Below, one piece after another: positions 42,542 through 52,614 of a stretch of DNA of 64,000 nucleotides (positions within the stretch are counted from its first letter, which is position 1; each line of letters opens with the position of its first letter). The position numbers and the translations under genes were made by a program. Under the pieces are notes generated by a model that had not been told where the DNA came from, ran no database searches, and saw only the letters and a program-made list of their open reading frames with translations. The stretch is from Sphingobium naphthae (lineage in GTDB: Bacteria; Pseudomonadota; Alphaproteobacteria; Sphingomonadales; Sphingomonadaceae), in NCBI RefSeq assembly GCF_020782235.1, contig NZ_JAJGNO010000001.1, positions 186,001-250,000 on the forward strand, in the 5' to 3' direction.

Positions 42542-42642
42542 GTCCGGCAGCGCCGCCGGGGCAGCGCTGCGAAGCGAGGGCGCAATTAGGCGGGGACGGG
42601 AAAAGGGTCAACCCCTAAACGCCAAGAAAATTGCAATGCCGC

Positions 42643-44409
42643 TCAATCCGCCCAGGCCGCATCCTCCAGATGCAGTTCGGCCGCCGGGCGGCTGCCCCAA
42701 TCGTCGATCTTCGCCCGGCCCGCGACCCATAGGCGCCGGTCGCGCGGCGCGCCGAGGATCGCCTGCCCCAGTTCGGTCTCGGCGCGGCGGAATGCGATGG
42801 TCTTGATCGACCGACCATCCTCCCCGCCCATGATGGCGCGCAGATGGCCGTTGCCGACCACGTCCGCCTTGATGACGCGCATTGGCCCCGCCACGATCAG
42901 CGGCGCCGGCCAGCCCGCGCCATAGGGCCCGCCCTGGTCGAGCGCGGCGACGAAATCGGGGTTGACGCCGGTCGGCGCGAGCACCGCGTCGATCAGCAGC
43001 GCCCGGTCGTCGCGCGCCTTGGCCACCGCGGCGGAAAGCCGATCGTCCAGATAATCGGCCAGCGCGTCCACCCGATCCGCCGCGACCGTCAATCCCGCCG
43101 CCATCGCATGGCCGCCACCCGCCACCAAGAGGCCGCTATCCTTCGCCGCCAGCACCGCCGCGCCCAGATCGACGCCGGAGATGGACCGGCCCGATCCCTT
43201 GCCTACGCCTGCTTCATCGAGCGCGATCACGATCGCCGGCCGCCCGGCCTTTTCCTTGATGCGCCCGGCCACGATGCCGATGACGCCGGGGTGCCAGCCA
43301 GCGCCCGCGATCACCGCGACGGCGCGATTGCCCTGGCGCTCAAGCAGCGCTTCCGCCTGTTCCTGCACCGTAGACTCGATCGCGCGCCGTTCCTCATTAT
43401 ACTGGTCGAGCTGCGCTGCGATCCGCGCGGCTTCGGCCGGGTCCTCCGTCGTCAGCAGCCGCACGCCCAGATCCGCCTGTCCAACCCGGCCGCCCGCATT
43501 GATGCGCGGGCCGAGCGCGAAGCCCAGATCATGGCAGAGCGGCGCGCGCGTCAGCCGGCTGGCGTCGATCAGCGCGGACAGGCCGATATTGCGCCGCTTG
43601 GCCATCACCTTGAGCCCCTGGGCGACGAAGGCGCGGTTGAGGCCTTTCAGCTGCGCCACATCCGCGACCGTGCCCAGCGCCACAATGTCGAGCAATTCCA
43701 TCAGCGCTGGTTCGCTGCGCTGCGCGAAATAGCCGCGCGCGCGCAACGTCCGCACCAGCGCCGCGCCGAGCAGGAAGGCGACGCCGACGGCGGCGAGATG
43801 GCCATGGCAGGCCGCGTCCTCATGCTCGTCCAGCCGGTTGGGGTTCACCAGCGCGAACGCCTCGGGCAGCTGGGTCGCGCATTTATGATGGTCGACCACG
43901 ACGACATCGACGCCGGTCGCCTTTGCCATGGCGAGAGCCTCGAACGCCTGGGCGCCGCAATCGACGGTGACGATCAAACTCGCCCCCTCGCCCGCCAGGC
44001 GCACCAGCGCTTCGCCCGAGGGGCCATAGCCCTCCATCAGCCGATCGGGAATATAGGGGCGGGCCTGAAGCCCCAGGTCGCGCAGCAGCCGGATCAGCAA
44101 CGCCGCACTGGTCGCGCCATCGACATCATAGTCGCCGAAGATGCGCACATCCTCCTGCCGCTGCACCGCATCCGCCAGCCGCTCCGCCGCCGCGTCCATG
44201 TCCCGAAACAGGCTGGGGTCGGGCATGAAGCCGCGGATGGTGGGGTTGCGGTGCGCCTCCAGCGCCTCGCGCGCGCACCCGCGCGCGAGCAGCAATTGCG
44301 TCACCAGATCATCGGGCAGATAGGCAGGGTCGCGGGCGTCCGCGCCGGCCCCGCGCCAGCGCCAGGGCTGGCCGGAAATCGACCGCGAGATATTGAGCGC
44401 AAATGTCAT
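42643..44409 (-). CDS. recJ: Single-stranded-DNA exonuclease RecJ
   Basis: A 5'-3' exonuclease on single-stranded DNA for recombination and mismatch repair, 588 residues. DHH-family motifs are RIFGDYDVDGATSAALL (about residues 92-108), LIVTVDCGAQAFEA, and VVVVDHHKC (about 175-183). DHHA1 motif GGGHAMAAGLTV lies in the second half. Length and layout are typical. It diverges from tamA; the two starts are 154 bases apart. Confidence 0.96.
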   Translation of the reverse strand: MTFALNISRSISGQPWRWRGAGADARDPAYLPDDLVTQLLLARGCAREALEAHRNPTIRGFMPDPSLFRDMDAAAERLADAVQRQEDVRIFGDYDVDGATSAALLIRLLRDLGLQARPYIPDRLMEGYGPSGEALVRLAGEGASLIVTVDCGAQAFEALAMAKATGVDVVVVDHHKCATQLPEAFALVNPNRLDEHEDAACHGHLAAVGVAFLLGAALVRTLRARGYFAQRSEPALMELLDIVALGTVADVAQLKGLNRAFVAQGLKVMAKRRNIGLSALIDASRLTRAPLCHDLGFALGPRINAGGRVGQADLGVRLLTTEDPAEAARIAAQLDQYNEERRAIESTVQEQAEALLERQGNRAVAVIAGAGWHPGVIGIVAGRIKEKAGRPAIVIALDEAGVGKGSGRSISGVDLGAAVLAAKDSGLLVAGGGHAMAAGLTVAADRVDALADYLDDRLSAAVAKARDDRALLIDAVLAPTGVNPDFVAALDQGGPYGAGWPAPLIVAGPMRVIKADVVGNGHLRAIMGGEDGRSIKTIAFRRAETELGQAILGAPRDRRLWVAGRAKIDDWGSRPAAELHLEDAAWAD

Positions 44410-44563
44410 GAAACAGCTCTAGCCGTCCGCGAGTCACGAGGCCAGAGTCATGAAGAAAGTCGCGGAAATCATGTCGCTCGCGGAACCGTCGCAACATGTT
44501 GGGCGTATGGACACATTGCCGGACGTCCTCAAAGGCACGGCGCAAAAGGGGCGACGCACGACA

Positions 44564-46675
44564 ATGACGAAACAGCAGGCACATCATGTTCGGCGCATGT
44601 TGGGCCTGATCCTGCTGACCACATCCCCCCTGCCGCTGATGGCGCAGACCGCCACGCCCCCGGCATCGAGCGCGCCCGACACGCGCGCGGAAGAACCGAT
44701 CCTGCCCGACGATCAGTTCGAAGCGCGCCTGCCCAAGGTAGAGGGCAGCGATCCCGCCGCGCCGCTTCCCTCGATCGACAGCTGGATCGACCAGCAGATG
44801 CCGGCGCAGTCGGCCATCCCCGCGCAATTGCCGCCCTCGGCCGAGCCTGCGCCGGAGCCGGAACTGGCGCAGCCGCTGCCGCCGCTGGGCAGCGTCACCG
44901 TGCCCGCCAACGAGGCGTCGCAGGACGATCCCAACGCCAAGCTGCCCGAAGTGCGCTACGCCACTCGCGTCGAAGGCTTCGACAAGACCGGGCTGGAGGA
45001 TGAATTCCGCGCCGAATCGGCGCTGTTCGATGGCGACGGCAAGGCCGACACCGCCGCCATGGTGCAGCAGCGCGCCGAGGCGGACCAGGAACTGGCCGTC
45101 CGCCTTCTCTACTCGCAGGGCTATTATGACGGCACGGCGCTGGCGAGCCTCGACCAGTCGGGCGATGGCGCGCTGACCGCGGTCGTGTCCGTGACGCCGG
45201 GCAAGCGCTACAAGATGGGCGAGATCGTCGTGACGGCCGGCCCGACCGTGCCGCCCAACCTGGTCCGCGACAGCCTGCCGCTCAAGACTGGCGATTACAT
45301 CATCGCCGCCAACGTCGAGGGCGCGGAGGCGAATGTCGCGCTGAAGCTTCCCGAAAATGGCTATCCCTTCGTCGAGGTGGGACAGCGGGACATCTTGCTC
45401 GATCCCGCGACGGTGACCGGCGACTATACGCTGCCGGTCGACACCGGCCCCCGCGCCAGCTTCCGCGCCATCACCACGAGCGGCGAGGATCAGGCATTCG
45501 GCGCGGACCATATGGAAGTCATCAAGCGCTACAAGCCCGGTGAGCTCTATGACAGCCGCAAGGTCGACGATCTGCGCAAGGCGCTGGTGGCGACGGGGCT
45601 GTTTTCGAGCGTGGCGGTCGATCCGGTGCGCACCGGCGAGGCGGGACCCGATGGCACCGAATATGTCGACCTGCATGTCGAGCAGGATGCCGGGCCGCCG
45701 CGCACGCTGGCGGGCGAGGCGGGCTATGGCACCGGGCAGGGCTTCCGCGCGGAAGGCACCTGGACCCATCGCAACCTGTTCCCGCCCGAAGGCGCGCTGA
45801 TCCTGGGCGCGATCGCGGGCACGCAGGAACAGGGCGCGTCTGCCACGTTCCGCCGGTCCAACGCGGGCAAGCGCGACAAGACATTCCAGACCGGCATCAC
45901 GCTCAACCATCAGAATTACGACGCCTATGAAGCCTTCACCGCCGGCATCAACATCGGCTGGTCGCGGCAATCGACGCCGATCTTCCAGAAGCGCTGGACC
46001 TACAGCTATGGCGCGGAAATCCTGCTGACCAACGAGCAGGTGGTGATCGACCCGGCGACGGCGGACAAGACGCGCCGCACCTATTTCATCGGCGGGCTGC
46101 CGCTGCAGATCGGCTATGACCGATCGAACGACCTGCTCAACCCGACCAAGGGCTTCCGCGCCAATCTGCGCGCCGAACCGGAAGGATCGCTGCAAGGCAA
46201 TTTCTCGCCCTATATTCGCGCGACCTTCGACCTGTCGGGCTATTATCCGGTGTCCGACAGCTTGGTGATCGCGGCGCGCACGCGACTGGGCACGATCAGC
46301 GGCGTTGATCGCGACGACATCGCGCCGTCGCGGCGCGTTTATGCCGGCGGCGGCGGATCGGTGCGCGGCTTTGGCTATCAGGAACTGGGGCCCAAGGACG
46401 TCAACAATGATCCGATCGGCGGCCGGTCCGTCAACGAGTTCGCGGTAGAGGGGCGCTATCGCTTCGGCAATTATGGCGTCGTCGCCTTTGTCGATGCGGG
46501 CCAGGTCTATGAAAGCTCCATCCCGAAATTTTCCGACATGCGCTATGGCGTCGGCATAGGCGGGCGCTTCTACACCAATTTCGGCCCCTTCCGCGCCGAC
46601 ATCGCGATGCCGATCAACCGGCAACCGGGTGAATCCAAATTTGCCGTCTATATCGGCATCGGGCAGGCTTTCTGA
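44564..46675 (+). CDS. tamA: TamA outer-membrane assembly protein
   Basis: Omp85-family barrel of 703 residues that works with TamB in autotransporter export or lipid transport between the membranes. The N-terminus has a signal (RRMLGLILLTTSPLPLMAQ) and a Pro/Ala-rich linker; three POTRA domains follow (about residues 125-355), then a 16-stranded barrel from about residue 370. The conserved barrel loop motif VYAGGGGSVRGFGYQELGP is present (about 588-606), and the protein ends in phenylalanine. Start 44564 is preferred (AAAAGGGG upstream); longer frames reach 44450. Confidence 0.9.
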   Translation: MTKQQAHHVRRMLGLILLTTSPLPLMAQTATPPASSAPDTRAEEPILPDDQFEARLPKVEGSDPAAPLPSIDSWIDQQMPAQSAIPAQLPPSAEPAPEPELAQPLPPLGSVTVPANEASQDDPNAKLPEVRYATRVEGFDKTGLEDEFRAESALFDGDGKADTAAMVQQRAEADQELAVRLLYSQGYYDGTALASLDQSGDGALTAVVSVTPGKRYKMGEIVVTAGPTVPPNLVRDSLPLKTGDYIIAANVEGAEANVALKLPENGYPFVEVGQRDILLDPATVTGDYTLPVDTGPRASFRAITTSGEDQAFGADHMEVIKRYKPGELYDSRKVDDLRKALVATGLFSSVAVDPVRTGEAGPDGTEYVDLHVEQDAGPPRTLAGEAGYGTGQGFRAEGTWTHRNLFPPEGALILGAIAGTQEQGASATFRRSNAGKRDKTFQTGITLNHQNYDAYEAFTAGINIGWSRQSTPIFQKRWTYSYGAEILLTNEQVVIDPATADKTRRTYFIGGLPLQIGYDRSNDLLNPTKGFRANLRAEPEGSLQGNFSPYIRATFDLSGYYPVSDSLVIAARTRLGTISGVDRDDIAPSRRVYAGGGGSVRGFGYQELGPKDVNNDPIGGRSVNEFAVEGRYRFGNYGVVAFVDAGQVYESSIPKFSDMRYGVGIGGRFYTNFGPFRADIAMPINRQPGESKFAVYIGIGQAF

Positions 46676-49600
46676 TGGCACAGGACGACACCCCTCCCCC
46701 CGCTCCGCAAGCGGGCGAACCGGCGACTGACGCGCCGACCGAAACCATCGTGGTGCGGGAAAAGCGGCCCTTGTGGCAGAAGATCGCGATCGGCGTTGCC
46801 GGCGTTGTGGTCGGCCTCCTGCTGCTCGTGGGCGTGCTGCTGCTGGGCCTCAACACCCAGCCAGGCAAGAAATTCCTGATCCGGCAGATCGCTGAGCTCC
46901 AGATGGAATCGGGGATGCAGATCGAGGTCGGCCGGATCGACGGGTCGATCTACAGCGACATGGTCATCCATGACCTCATCCTGCGCGATCCCAAGGGCGT
47001 GTTCGCCGTCAGCCCGCGCGTCCATGTCGTGTGGAAGCCCTTCCGTTATCTCAACAACCATATTTCGGTCAGCCTGCTGGAAACGCCGCTGGTCGTGCTG
47101 GCGCGCAGCCCGCAATTCAACGTCACCGAAAGCGATCCCAACGCACCGATCCTGCCCGACCTCGACATCGACGTCGATCGGTTGAAGATCGGCAAGTTCG
47201 TGCTGGCGCGGCCGGTGATCGGCCAGAAGCGGGAAATCGCGATCGATGGCGTCACGCACATCGCCGATGGCCGCGCCCAGTTGGAGGCGAGCGCGCTCGT
47301 CGACAGCGGCGATCGACTGCAAGCCAAGCTCGACGCGGTGCCCGAACAGAATCGCCTGGCCATGAGCGGCACGCTGACCGCGCCCAAGGGCGGCGTCATC
47401 GCCGCCATGTCGGGCCTGACCGACGGCATGACCGCGACGCTGGATGGGAAGGGCACCTGGCAGGCCTGGAACGGCCGCATCGTCGCGACATCGCCCAAGG
47501 GCGAGTTGGCGAACATTGCGCTGGCGGCGCGCGACGGCAATTTCACGGCCAAGGGTCCGCTGCGCCCCGGCCTGGTCTTTGCCGGCACCGTCGATCGCCT
47601 GACCGCGCCGCAACTGGACGTCGACCTGTTCGCCGGGCTCAACGAACGGCGCGTCAACCTCAAGGGATCGGTCCGTTCCCCCGCCATGACCGCCGATGTG
47701 CAGGGGCTGGTAGATCTTGCCGAAAGCAAGTTCAGCGGCTTGCGCATCAATGCCGCGCTGCTGACCCCGGGCGCGATCATGGAGAAGGTGAAGGGCCGCG
47801 ACGTACGCGCCTCCATCATCCTCGACGGGCCGATGGCGACGCCCTTCATCGATTACGACATCAGCGCGAAAAGCATCGCCTTCGACGCCACGGGCATCGA
47901 GAATCTGAAGGCCAGCGGCCGCGCCGTGATCGACGCCGACCGCATCCGCATTCCGGTCAATGCGACGGCGAGCCGCGTCACCGGCCTCAATGCCGCTGCC
48001 GGCGGGCTGCTGCAGAATCTGCGGGTGAAGGGCGATTTCGCCTATGCCGCCGGCAAGCTGATCAGCGACAATCTCAAAATCGACAGCGACAAGGTCGATG
48101 CCACCGCCATCGTGCTCGCTGATCTGGACAACGCCATCTATCGCGGCGCGCTAAAGGGTCGCGTCAACGATTATCGGATCGATGGCGTCGGCATCGTCAA
48201 CCTCAACACCGATGTCGAACTGGTGCCCGGCCCCAATGGCGGCTTTGGCCTGGCGGGTCGCTTCGGCGTGCGCACCGCGCGGTGGGAGAACGCGTCCGTG
48301 CGCGACTTCCTGGGCGGCAATGCCGTCATGTCGGGCAGGATCGGCATGACGCCCGAGGGCAAGTTCACGCTCGCGGGCCTCAAGGGCGCAGCGCCCAACT
48401 TCACCATCCAGTCGGGGTCCGGCAGCTATGACACGGACGGGCAGATCGCCTTCGACGCGACCGCATCGTCCAAGCAATATGGTCCGCTGGCGCTGACGGT
48501 GCGCGGCACGGTGGAGCGGCCGCAGGCGGTGCTGCGCGCGGCGCGCCCCAATGTCGGCGTGCAGTTGACCGACGTGGTGGCGAAGCTGAACGGCGAAGCC
48601 GCCGGCTACCGGCTCGAAGCGACCGGTGGATCGCCTTACGGCCCCTTCTTCGCCAATGTCCTCATCCGCACCGCCCAGGGTCCGCTGACGATCGACGTCA
48701 CCAAAGCGCGGTTCGCCGGCGTGGACATGAACGGCCGCATCCAGCAAAGTGCGGCCGGGCCCTTCACCGGGCGGCTCGACATGAACGGATCCGGCATTAC
48801 CGGCGCGGTTCGCCTGGCGGCCGTGGGCAAGGTGCAGGGCGTCGATCTCAACGCCAACGCGACCAATGCCAAGCTGCCCGGCGACGCGGACATCATCATC
48901 GGGCGCGCCATCGTCAACGCTTCGATCCTGCTGACCGATCAGCCGCAGATCCGCGCCGACGCGCAGATCGGCAACGCGGCCTATGGCGATTATGTGGTGC
49001 GCAAGGCCCGCGCGAAGCTCGACTATCAGGGCGGACGCGGCAAGGCGCAGCTGGTCGCGGACGGCTCCAGCGGCGTGCCTTTCTCGGTCGCGGTCAACGC
49101 GGCGCTGCGCCCCGACCTTTACGCCGTAGCGCTGCAGGGCAAGGCCGCCAATATCGACTTCCGCCTCGCCAAGCCGGCGATCATCCGGTCCGAAACGGAG
49201 GGCTATCGCCTGGAGCCAGCCACCCTAGTCCTGCCGCAGGGCAAGGTCGACCTCGCAGGACGCTTTGGCGACGTGACGGCGATGCAGGCGCGATTCAAGG
49301 ATTTCGACCTGGCGATCGCCAACATGGCCGCGCCGGGCTTGGGCGTCAGCGGCCGCGCGACCGGCACGCTGGATTACAACCAGGCGGGCAGCGCATTCCC
49401 GACCGCGACGACGCGCCTGGCCATCAGCGACTTCCGGCGCTCCAGCCTGACCGCCGTGTCGGACCCTGTATCGATGAATATCGAGGGCAAGCTGTCCTCG
49501 GCCGGTGGCGACATGCGCGGCCTCATCCGCCGGGGCAACAGCACCTTGGGGCGCTTCATCGCCACCCTCGCCCCGCCGGGGGCCGGCGCGAGCTGGAGCG

Positions 49601-50919
49601 AGCAGCTGCAAAATGCGCCTCTGGGCGGCGGCATTCGCTATGCCGGCCCGGCGGACGTGCTCTTCTCCTTCGCCGGCCTTGCCGACCAGCAATTGACCGG
49701 CGGCCTCGCCGTCGCCGCCGACTTCAGCGGGCGGCTCAGCGCGCCGCGGCTGAACGGCGTCGTCCGCGCCAACAGCCTGACCTATGAGAATGAGAGTTTC
49801 GGCACCCGCGTGACGCAGATGCGGCTCGACGGCCGCTTCACCAACGACCATCTCGAAATCCGCGATTTTTCCGGTCGCGCCGGCGACGGCACGGTGCAGG
49901 CGACCGGCGATGTCGGGCTGGCGGCGGACAGCGGCTTCCCGATGAACATCGCTATCAAGCTGGATCGCGCCCGGCTGGCGCGCAGCGAGGCGATCACCAG
50001 CGTCGTCAGCGGCACGCTCAACATCACCAACAGCGCCGCCAATGGCGGCCTGATCAAGGGCGACCTGCGCCTGCCCGAGACGCGCTACCGCGTCGCCTGG
50101 CAGGGCGGCACCGAGATCCGCCAGCTGACCGGCGTGCGGCGCAAGGGCGAAGGCACGGACCTGCTCGACCAGCGCCTGGCCGATCGCAAGGCAGCCGCCG
50201 CGCCCAAGCCGTGGAAGCTCGACATTCGCGTGCGCGCCGACAACGAGATCTACGTGACCGGCATGGGCCTCGATTCCGAATGGAAGACGGACATGCGCGT
50301 CACCGGCACCGCGACCAATCCGCGCGTCGTGGGCGAGGTGGAAGTGATCCGCGGCCGCTACAGCTTCTCGGGCCACCAATTCGAGCTGGAGCAGGGCCTG
50401 ATCAGCTTCAACGGGCCCATGACCAATCCGACGCTGCAGATCACGGCCGAAACGCAGATCGACACGGTCTCCGCCGGCATCCGCGTGACCGGCAGCGCGC
50501 AGCAGCCCGACATCAGCTTCATTTCCACGCCGACTCTGCCGCAGGATGAAATCCTGGCGCGCATCCTGTTCGGCGACAATGTCGCCAACCTGTCGGCGGT
50601 ACAGGCGGTGCAGCTGGCGGCGGCGCTCAACGGGCTGCGCGGCGGCAGCGGCGGGCTCAATCCGATGGGCAAGCTGCAGGGGGCGACGGGGCTCGACCGG
50701 ATCGGCATCGTCGGCGGCGACGAGGCGACGGGTCGCGGCACCAGCCTGGCGGTCGGCCAGCACATCTCCAACAATATCTATGTGGAGGTGATCACCGACT
50801 CCAAGGGCTTCACCGCCACCCAGCTGGAGATCGCCCTGTCCAAGACGCTGAGCCTGCTGTCGAAGACCGGCACCAATGCCGGATCCTCGGCCAATCTGCG
50901 CTATTCGAAGGATTATTGA
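46675..50919 (+). CDS. tamB: TamB, translocation/assembly or lipid-transfer protein
   Basis: An elongated periplasmic protein of 1414 residues. One N-terminal membrane helix (IAIGVAGVVVGLLLLVGVLLL, split in the count) anchors it; the body is long repetitive beta structure, as in AsmA-like bridge proteins. The C-terminal DUF490 domain is clear (RYSFSGHQFELEQGLISFNG, then LPQDEILARILFGDNVANLS). It probably spans the periplasm to reach TamA. The ATG shares its first base with the tamA stop (TGATG), so they are coupled. Confidence 0.92.
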   Translation: MAQDDTPPPAPQAGEPATDAPTETIVVREKRPLWQKIAIGVAGVVVGLLLLVGVLLLGLNTQPGKKFLIRQIAELQMESGMQIEVGRIDGSIYSDMVIHDLILRDPKGVFAVSPRVHVVWKPFRYLNNHISVSLLETPLVVLARSPQFNVTESDPNAPILPDLDIDVDRLKIGKFVLARPVIGQKREIAIDGVTHIADGRAQLEASALVDSGDRLQAKLDAVPEQNRLAMSGTLTAPKGGVIAAMSGLTDGMTATLDGKGTWQAWNGRIVATSPKGELANIALAARDGNFTAKGPLRPGLVFAGTVDRLTAPQLDVDLFAGLNERRVNLKGSVRSPAMTADVQGLVDLAESKFSGLRINAALLTPGAIMEKVKGRDVRASIILDGPMATPFIDYDISAKSIAFDATGIENLKASGRAVIDADRIRIPVNATASRVTGLNAAAGGLLQNLRVKGDFAYAAGKLISDNLKIDSDKVDATAIVLADLDNAIYRGALKGRVNDYRIDGVGIVNLNTDVELVPGPNGGFGLAGRFGVRTARWENASVRDFLGGNAVMSGRIGMTPEGKFTLAGLKGAAPNFTIQSGSGSYDTDGQIAFDATASSKQYGPLALTVRGTVERPQAVLRAARPNVGVQLTDVVAKLNGEAAGYRLEATGGSPYGPFFANVLIRTAQGPLTIDVTKARFAGVDMNGRIQQSAAGPFTGRLDMNGSGITGAVRLAAVGKVQGVDLNANATNAKLPGDADIIIGRAIVNASILLTDQPQIRADAQIGNAAYGDYVVRKARAKLDYQGGRGKAQLVADGSSGVPFSVAVNAALRPDLYAVALQGKAANIDFRLAKPAIIRSETEGYRLEPATLVLPQGKVDLAGRFGDVTAMQARFKDFDLAIANMAAPGLGVSGRATGTLDYNQAGSAFPTATTRLAISDFRRSSLTAVSDPVSMNIEGKLSSAGGDMRGLIRRGNSTLGRFIATLAPPGAGASWSEQLQNAPLGGGIRYAGPADVLFSFAGLADQQLTGGLAVAADFSGRLSAPRLNGVVRANSLTYENESFGTRVTQMRLDGRFTNDHLEIRDFSGRAGDGTVQATGDVGLAADSGFPMNIAIKLDRARLARSEAITSVVSGTLNITNSAANGGLIKGDLRLPETRYRVAWQGGTEIRQLTGVRRKGEGTDLLDQRLADRKAAAAPKPWKLDIRVRADNEIYVTGMGLDSEWKTDMRVTGTATNPRVVGEVEVIRGRYSFSGHQFELEQGLISFNGPMTNPTLQITAETQIDTVSAGIRVTGSAQQPDISFISTPTLPQDEILARILFGDNVANLSAVQAVQLAAALNGLRGGSGGLNPMGKLQGATGLDRIGIVGGDEATGRGTSLAVGQHISNNIYVEVITDSKGFTATQLEIALSKTLSLLSKTGTNAGSSANLRYSKDY

Positions 50920-50923
50920 GGAA

Positions 50924-50942
50924 GGGCCGGAATGACCGGCCC
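50924..50942 (+). terminator. Terminator after tamB
   Basis: Seven-base GC stem GGGCCGG / CCGGCCC with loop AATGA, five bases after the stop, followed by CTCTTCCC. The tail is pyrimidine-rich and not a clean T-run, so strength is uncertain. It also lies beyond the 61-residue gene on the other strand. Confidence 0.55.
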
Positions 50943-50953
50943 CTCTTCCCTAG

Positions 50954-51139
50954 TCATTCATGCGGTCGCAGCGCCTGGTTCAGGCTGTCGAGCACGGCGG
51001 CGATCGGTTCGGTCACGGTGACGCTGCGCCCTTCGCCGAAGCGGATGCGGGTGCCGTCGCTGACCTGCGTGACGAAGGTGACTTGCGCGGGATTGACCGC
51101 CGTCTGGGTGCGATCACTACCGACGAACATGACGAGCAT
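50954..51139 (-). CDS. 61-residue protein of unknown function
   Basis: A compact 61-residue protein that begins MLVMFVGSDRTQTAVNPAQV and contains TFVTQVSDGTRIRFGEGRSV, a beta-rich pattern, then a helix (IAAVLDSLNQALRP). It is called for its strong ribosome binding site, AAAGGAGAGG six bases before the ATG, and good codon use. It resembles sphingomonad proteins marked hypothetical; a function cannot be given. Confidence 0.72.
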   Translation of the reverse strand: MLVMFVGSDRTQTAVNPAQVTFVTQVSDGTRIRFGEGRSVTVTEPIAAVLDSLNQALRPHE

Positions 51140-51207
51140 GGCTTGCCTCTCCTTTTTTATGGGAGCGGCAGAGTAGCGCGTTTCCCGATCCGCGCCAGAC
51201 AGGATGA

Positions 51208-52536
51208 TCAGGCGGCGCGGATCGCCGCGATGAAGCCGCCCGCCCGTTCGTCCAGCCGATGCGCCTCTTCGGACAATCGCCCGGCAACGTCGCGCATCAG
51301 GCGCGCGGCCTGCGCGCGGCCGGACGCATTGTCGCTGATCTGGCGTGCGCCATTGCGGATATGGTCGCTGGACTGCCCGGCTTCGGCGACGCTGTCGGCG
51401 ATGGTGAGGCTGAAGGCCCCCTGGCGCGCGACGGCGTCGAACACCGCCGCGGACAGCCGATCGGCGCGCGTCATCGTCGCGTCCATATGGGCATGTCCCG
51501 CCGCCACTTCACCGATGGCGCCGCGAAAATGGTCGATCCGCCCCGAAATCTCGGCCGCGGCATCGCGCGTCTGCGCCGCCAGCGACTGAACCTCGCGCGC
51601 GACGACGGCGAAGCCTTCGCCCGCCGCGCCCGCACGCGCCGCTTCGATGCTGGCATTCAACGCCAGCATGCTCGTCGCGCGCGCGATGCTATCGATCAGG
51701 GCGACGACGGCGCCGATGTCGTCCGCCTCCTGCGCGAGCGCTTCGCTGCGCGCGGCGCCCGACCGGCTGCGCGCCACGGCTTCGCGAATGGCGTCGCCCG
51801 CATCGCGGACTTCGGCCTCCATCGCGGCGAACAGCTGGCCCAGCTCCACGCCGCCGGCGGCGATGCCAGCCAGCCGGTCGGCGGTCTGCGTCGCCGCCAC
51901 GGCCATGGCCGCCGCATCGGCATCATCGAGGGCGGCGCGCTCGGTCGCCTCGCCCGCCAGCGTGGCGAGCTGGTCCGCCATCACCACCAGATCGGCGATC
52001 AGGCGTTCGACGTCGCTGCGAAAATCGGCGCTTTCCTGCGTGATCTTCTCGACACGTTCCGCGCGTGCCAGCGCAACGCGCGCATCCCGCTCCGCCGTCA
52101 GGCGCAGCAGCAGCGCGCCGCTCAGCACGCCCACATAGACGCCGCCATCGGTGACGATCAATCCTTCGCACCCGTCGCCCTGCGCCGCGAAGAGGTCGAC
52201 CAGCGCTTCGATGTCGGTCGCGCGATCGGCGCTGGCGCAGGGGCAGACATGATCGTCCAGCCGCCCGCCGAAGCTGGGATTGCGCAGGAGCGCGTGGCCG
52301 AAGGGATTGAACAGGATGCGCCGCATGTCGCGCTCGTAGATAGAGCCGACTGGGCGTCCCGCCGCGTCCAGAACCGGAAGCAGACGCAATGCCGAGTCGC
52401 GCTGAAAGAAATCGACCGCCTCGCTGAGCGGCCTGCCGAGCCGGATCGCCGGCGCGTCGGCCGCAAGATGCAGGTCTACAGGCGCAGGATAAGAGGCCGA
52501 CGAGGGCGGGGTGAAGGGCAGCACGGTGGCGGTCAT
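51208..52536 (-). CDS. Soluble chemoreceptor with N-terminal CBS pair
   Basis: A 442-residue cytoplasmic signalling protein with no membrane helix. The N-terminal region (about residues 30-150) looks like two CBS domains ([20 protein letters not shown] and [20 protein letters not shown]). The second half is a methyl-accepting chemotaxis coiled coil whose tip is [20 protein letters not shown] followed by [20 protein letters not shown]. It should bind a soluble ligand such as a nucleotide and signal to CheA/CheW; none is encoded here. The start at 52536 (MTATVLPF) is preferred to one 21 codons earlier. Confidence 0.8.
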   Translation of the reverse strand: MTATVLPFTPPSSASYPAPVDLHLAADAPAIRLGRPLSEAVDFFQRDSALRLLPVLDAAGRPVGSIYERDMRRILFNPFGHALLRNPSFGGRLDDHVCPCASADRATDIEALVDLFAAQGDGCEGLIVTDGGVYVGVLSGALLLRLTAERDARVALARAERVEKITQESADFRSDVERLIADLVVMADQLATLAGEATERAALDDADAAAMAVAATQTADRLAGIAAGGVELGQLFAAMEAEVRDAGDAIREAVARSRSGAARSEALAQEADDIGAVVALIDSIARATSMLALNASIEAARAGAAGEGFAVVAREVQSLAAQTRDAAAEISGRIDHFRGAIGEVAAGHAHMDATMTRADRLSAAVFDAVARQGAFSLTIADSVAEAGQSSDHIRNGARQISDNASGRAQAARLMRDVAGRLSEEAHRLDERAGGFIAAIRAA

Positions 52537-52614
52537 GCCCGTCGCAATAACCTGGAATGGTAAACAGCTAGTTAGACGCAGGTTACACTTTTGTGACAAA
52601 CCATTGTATTTCCA

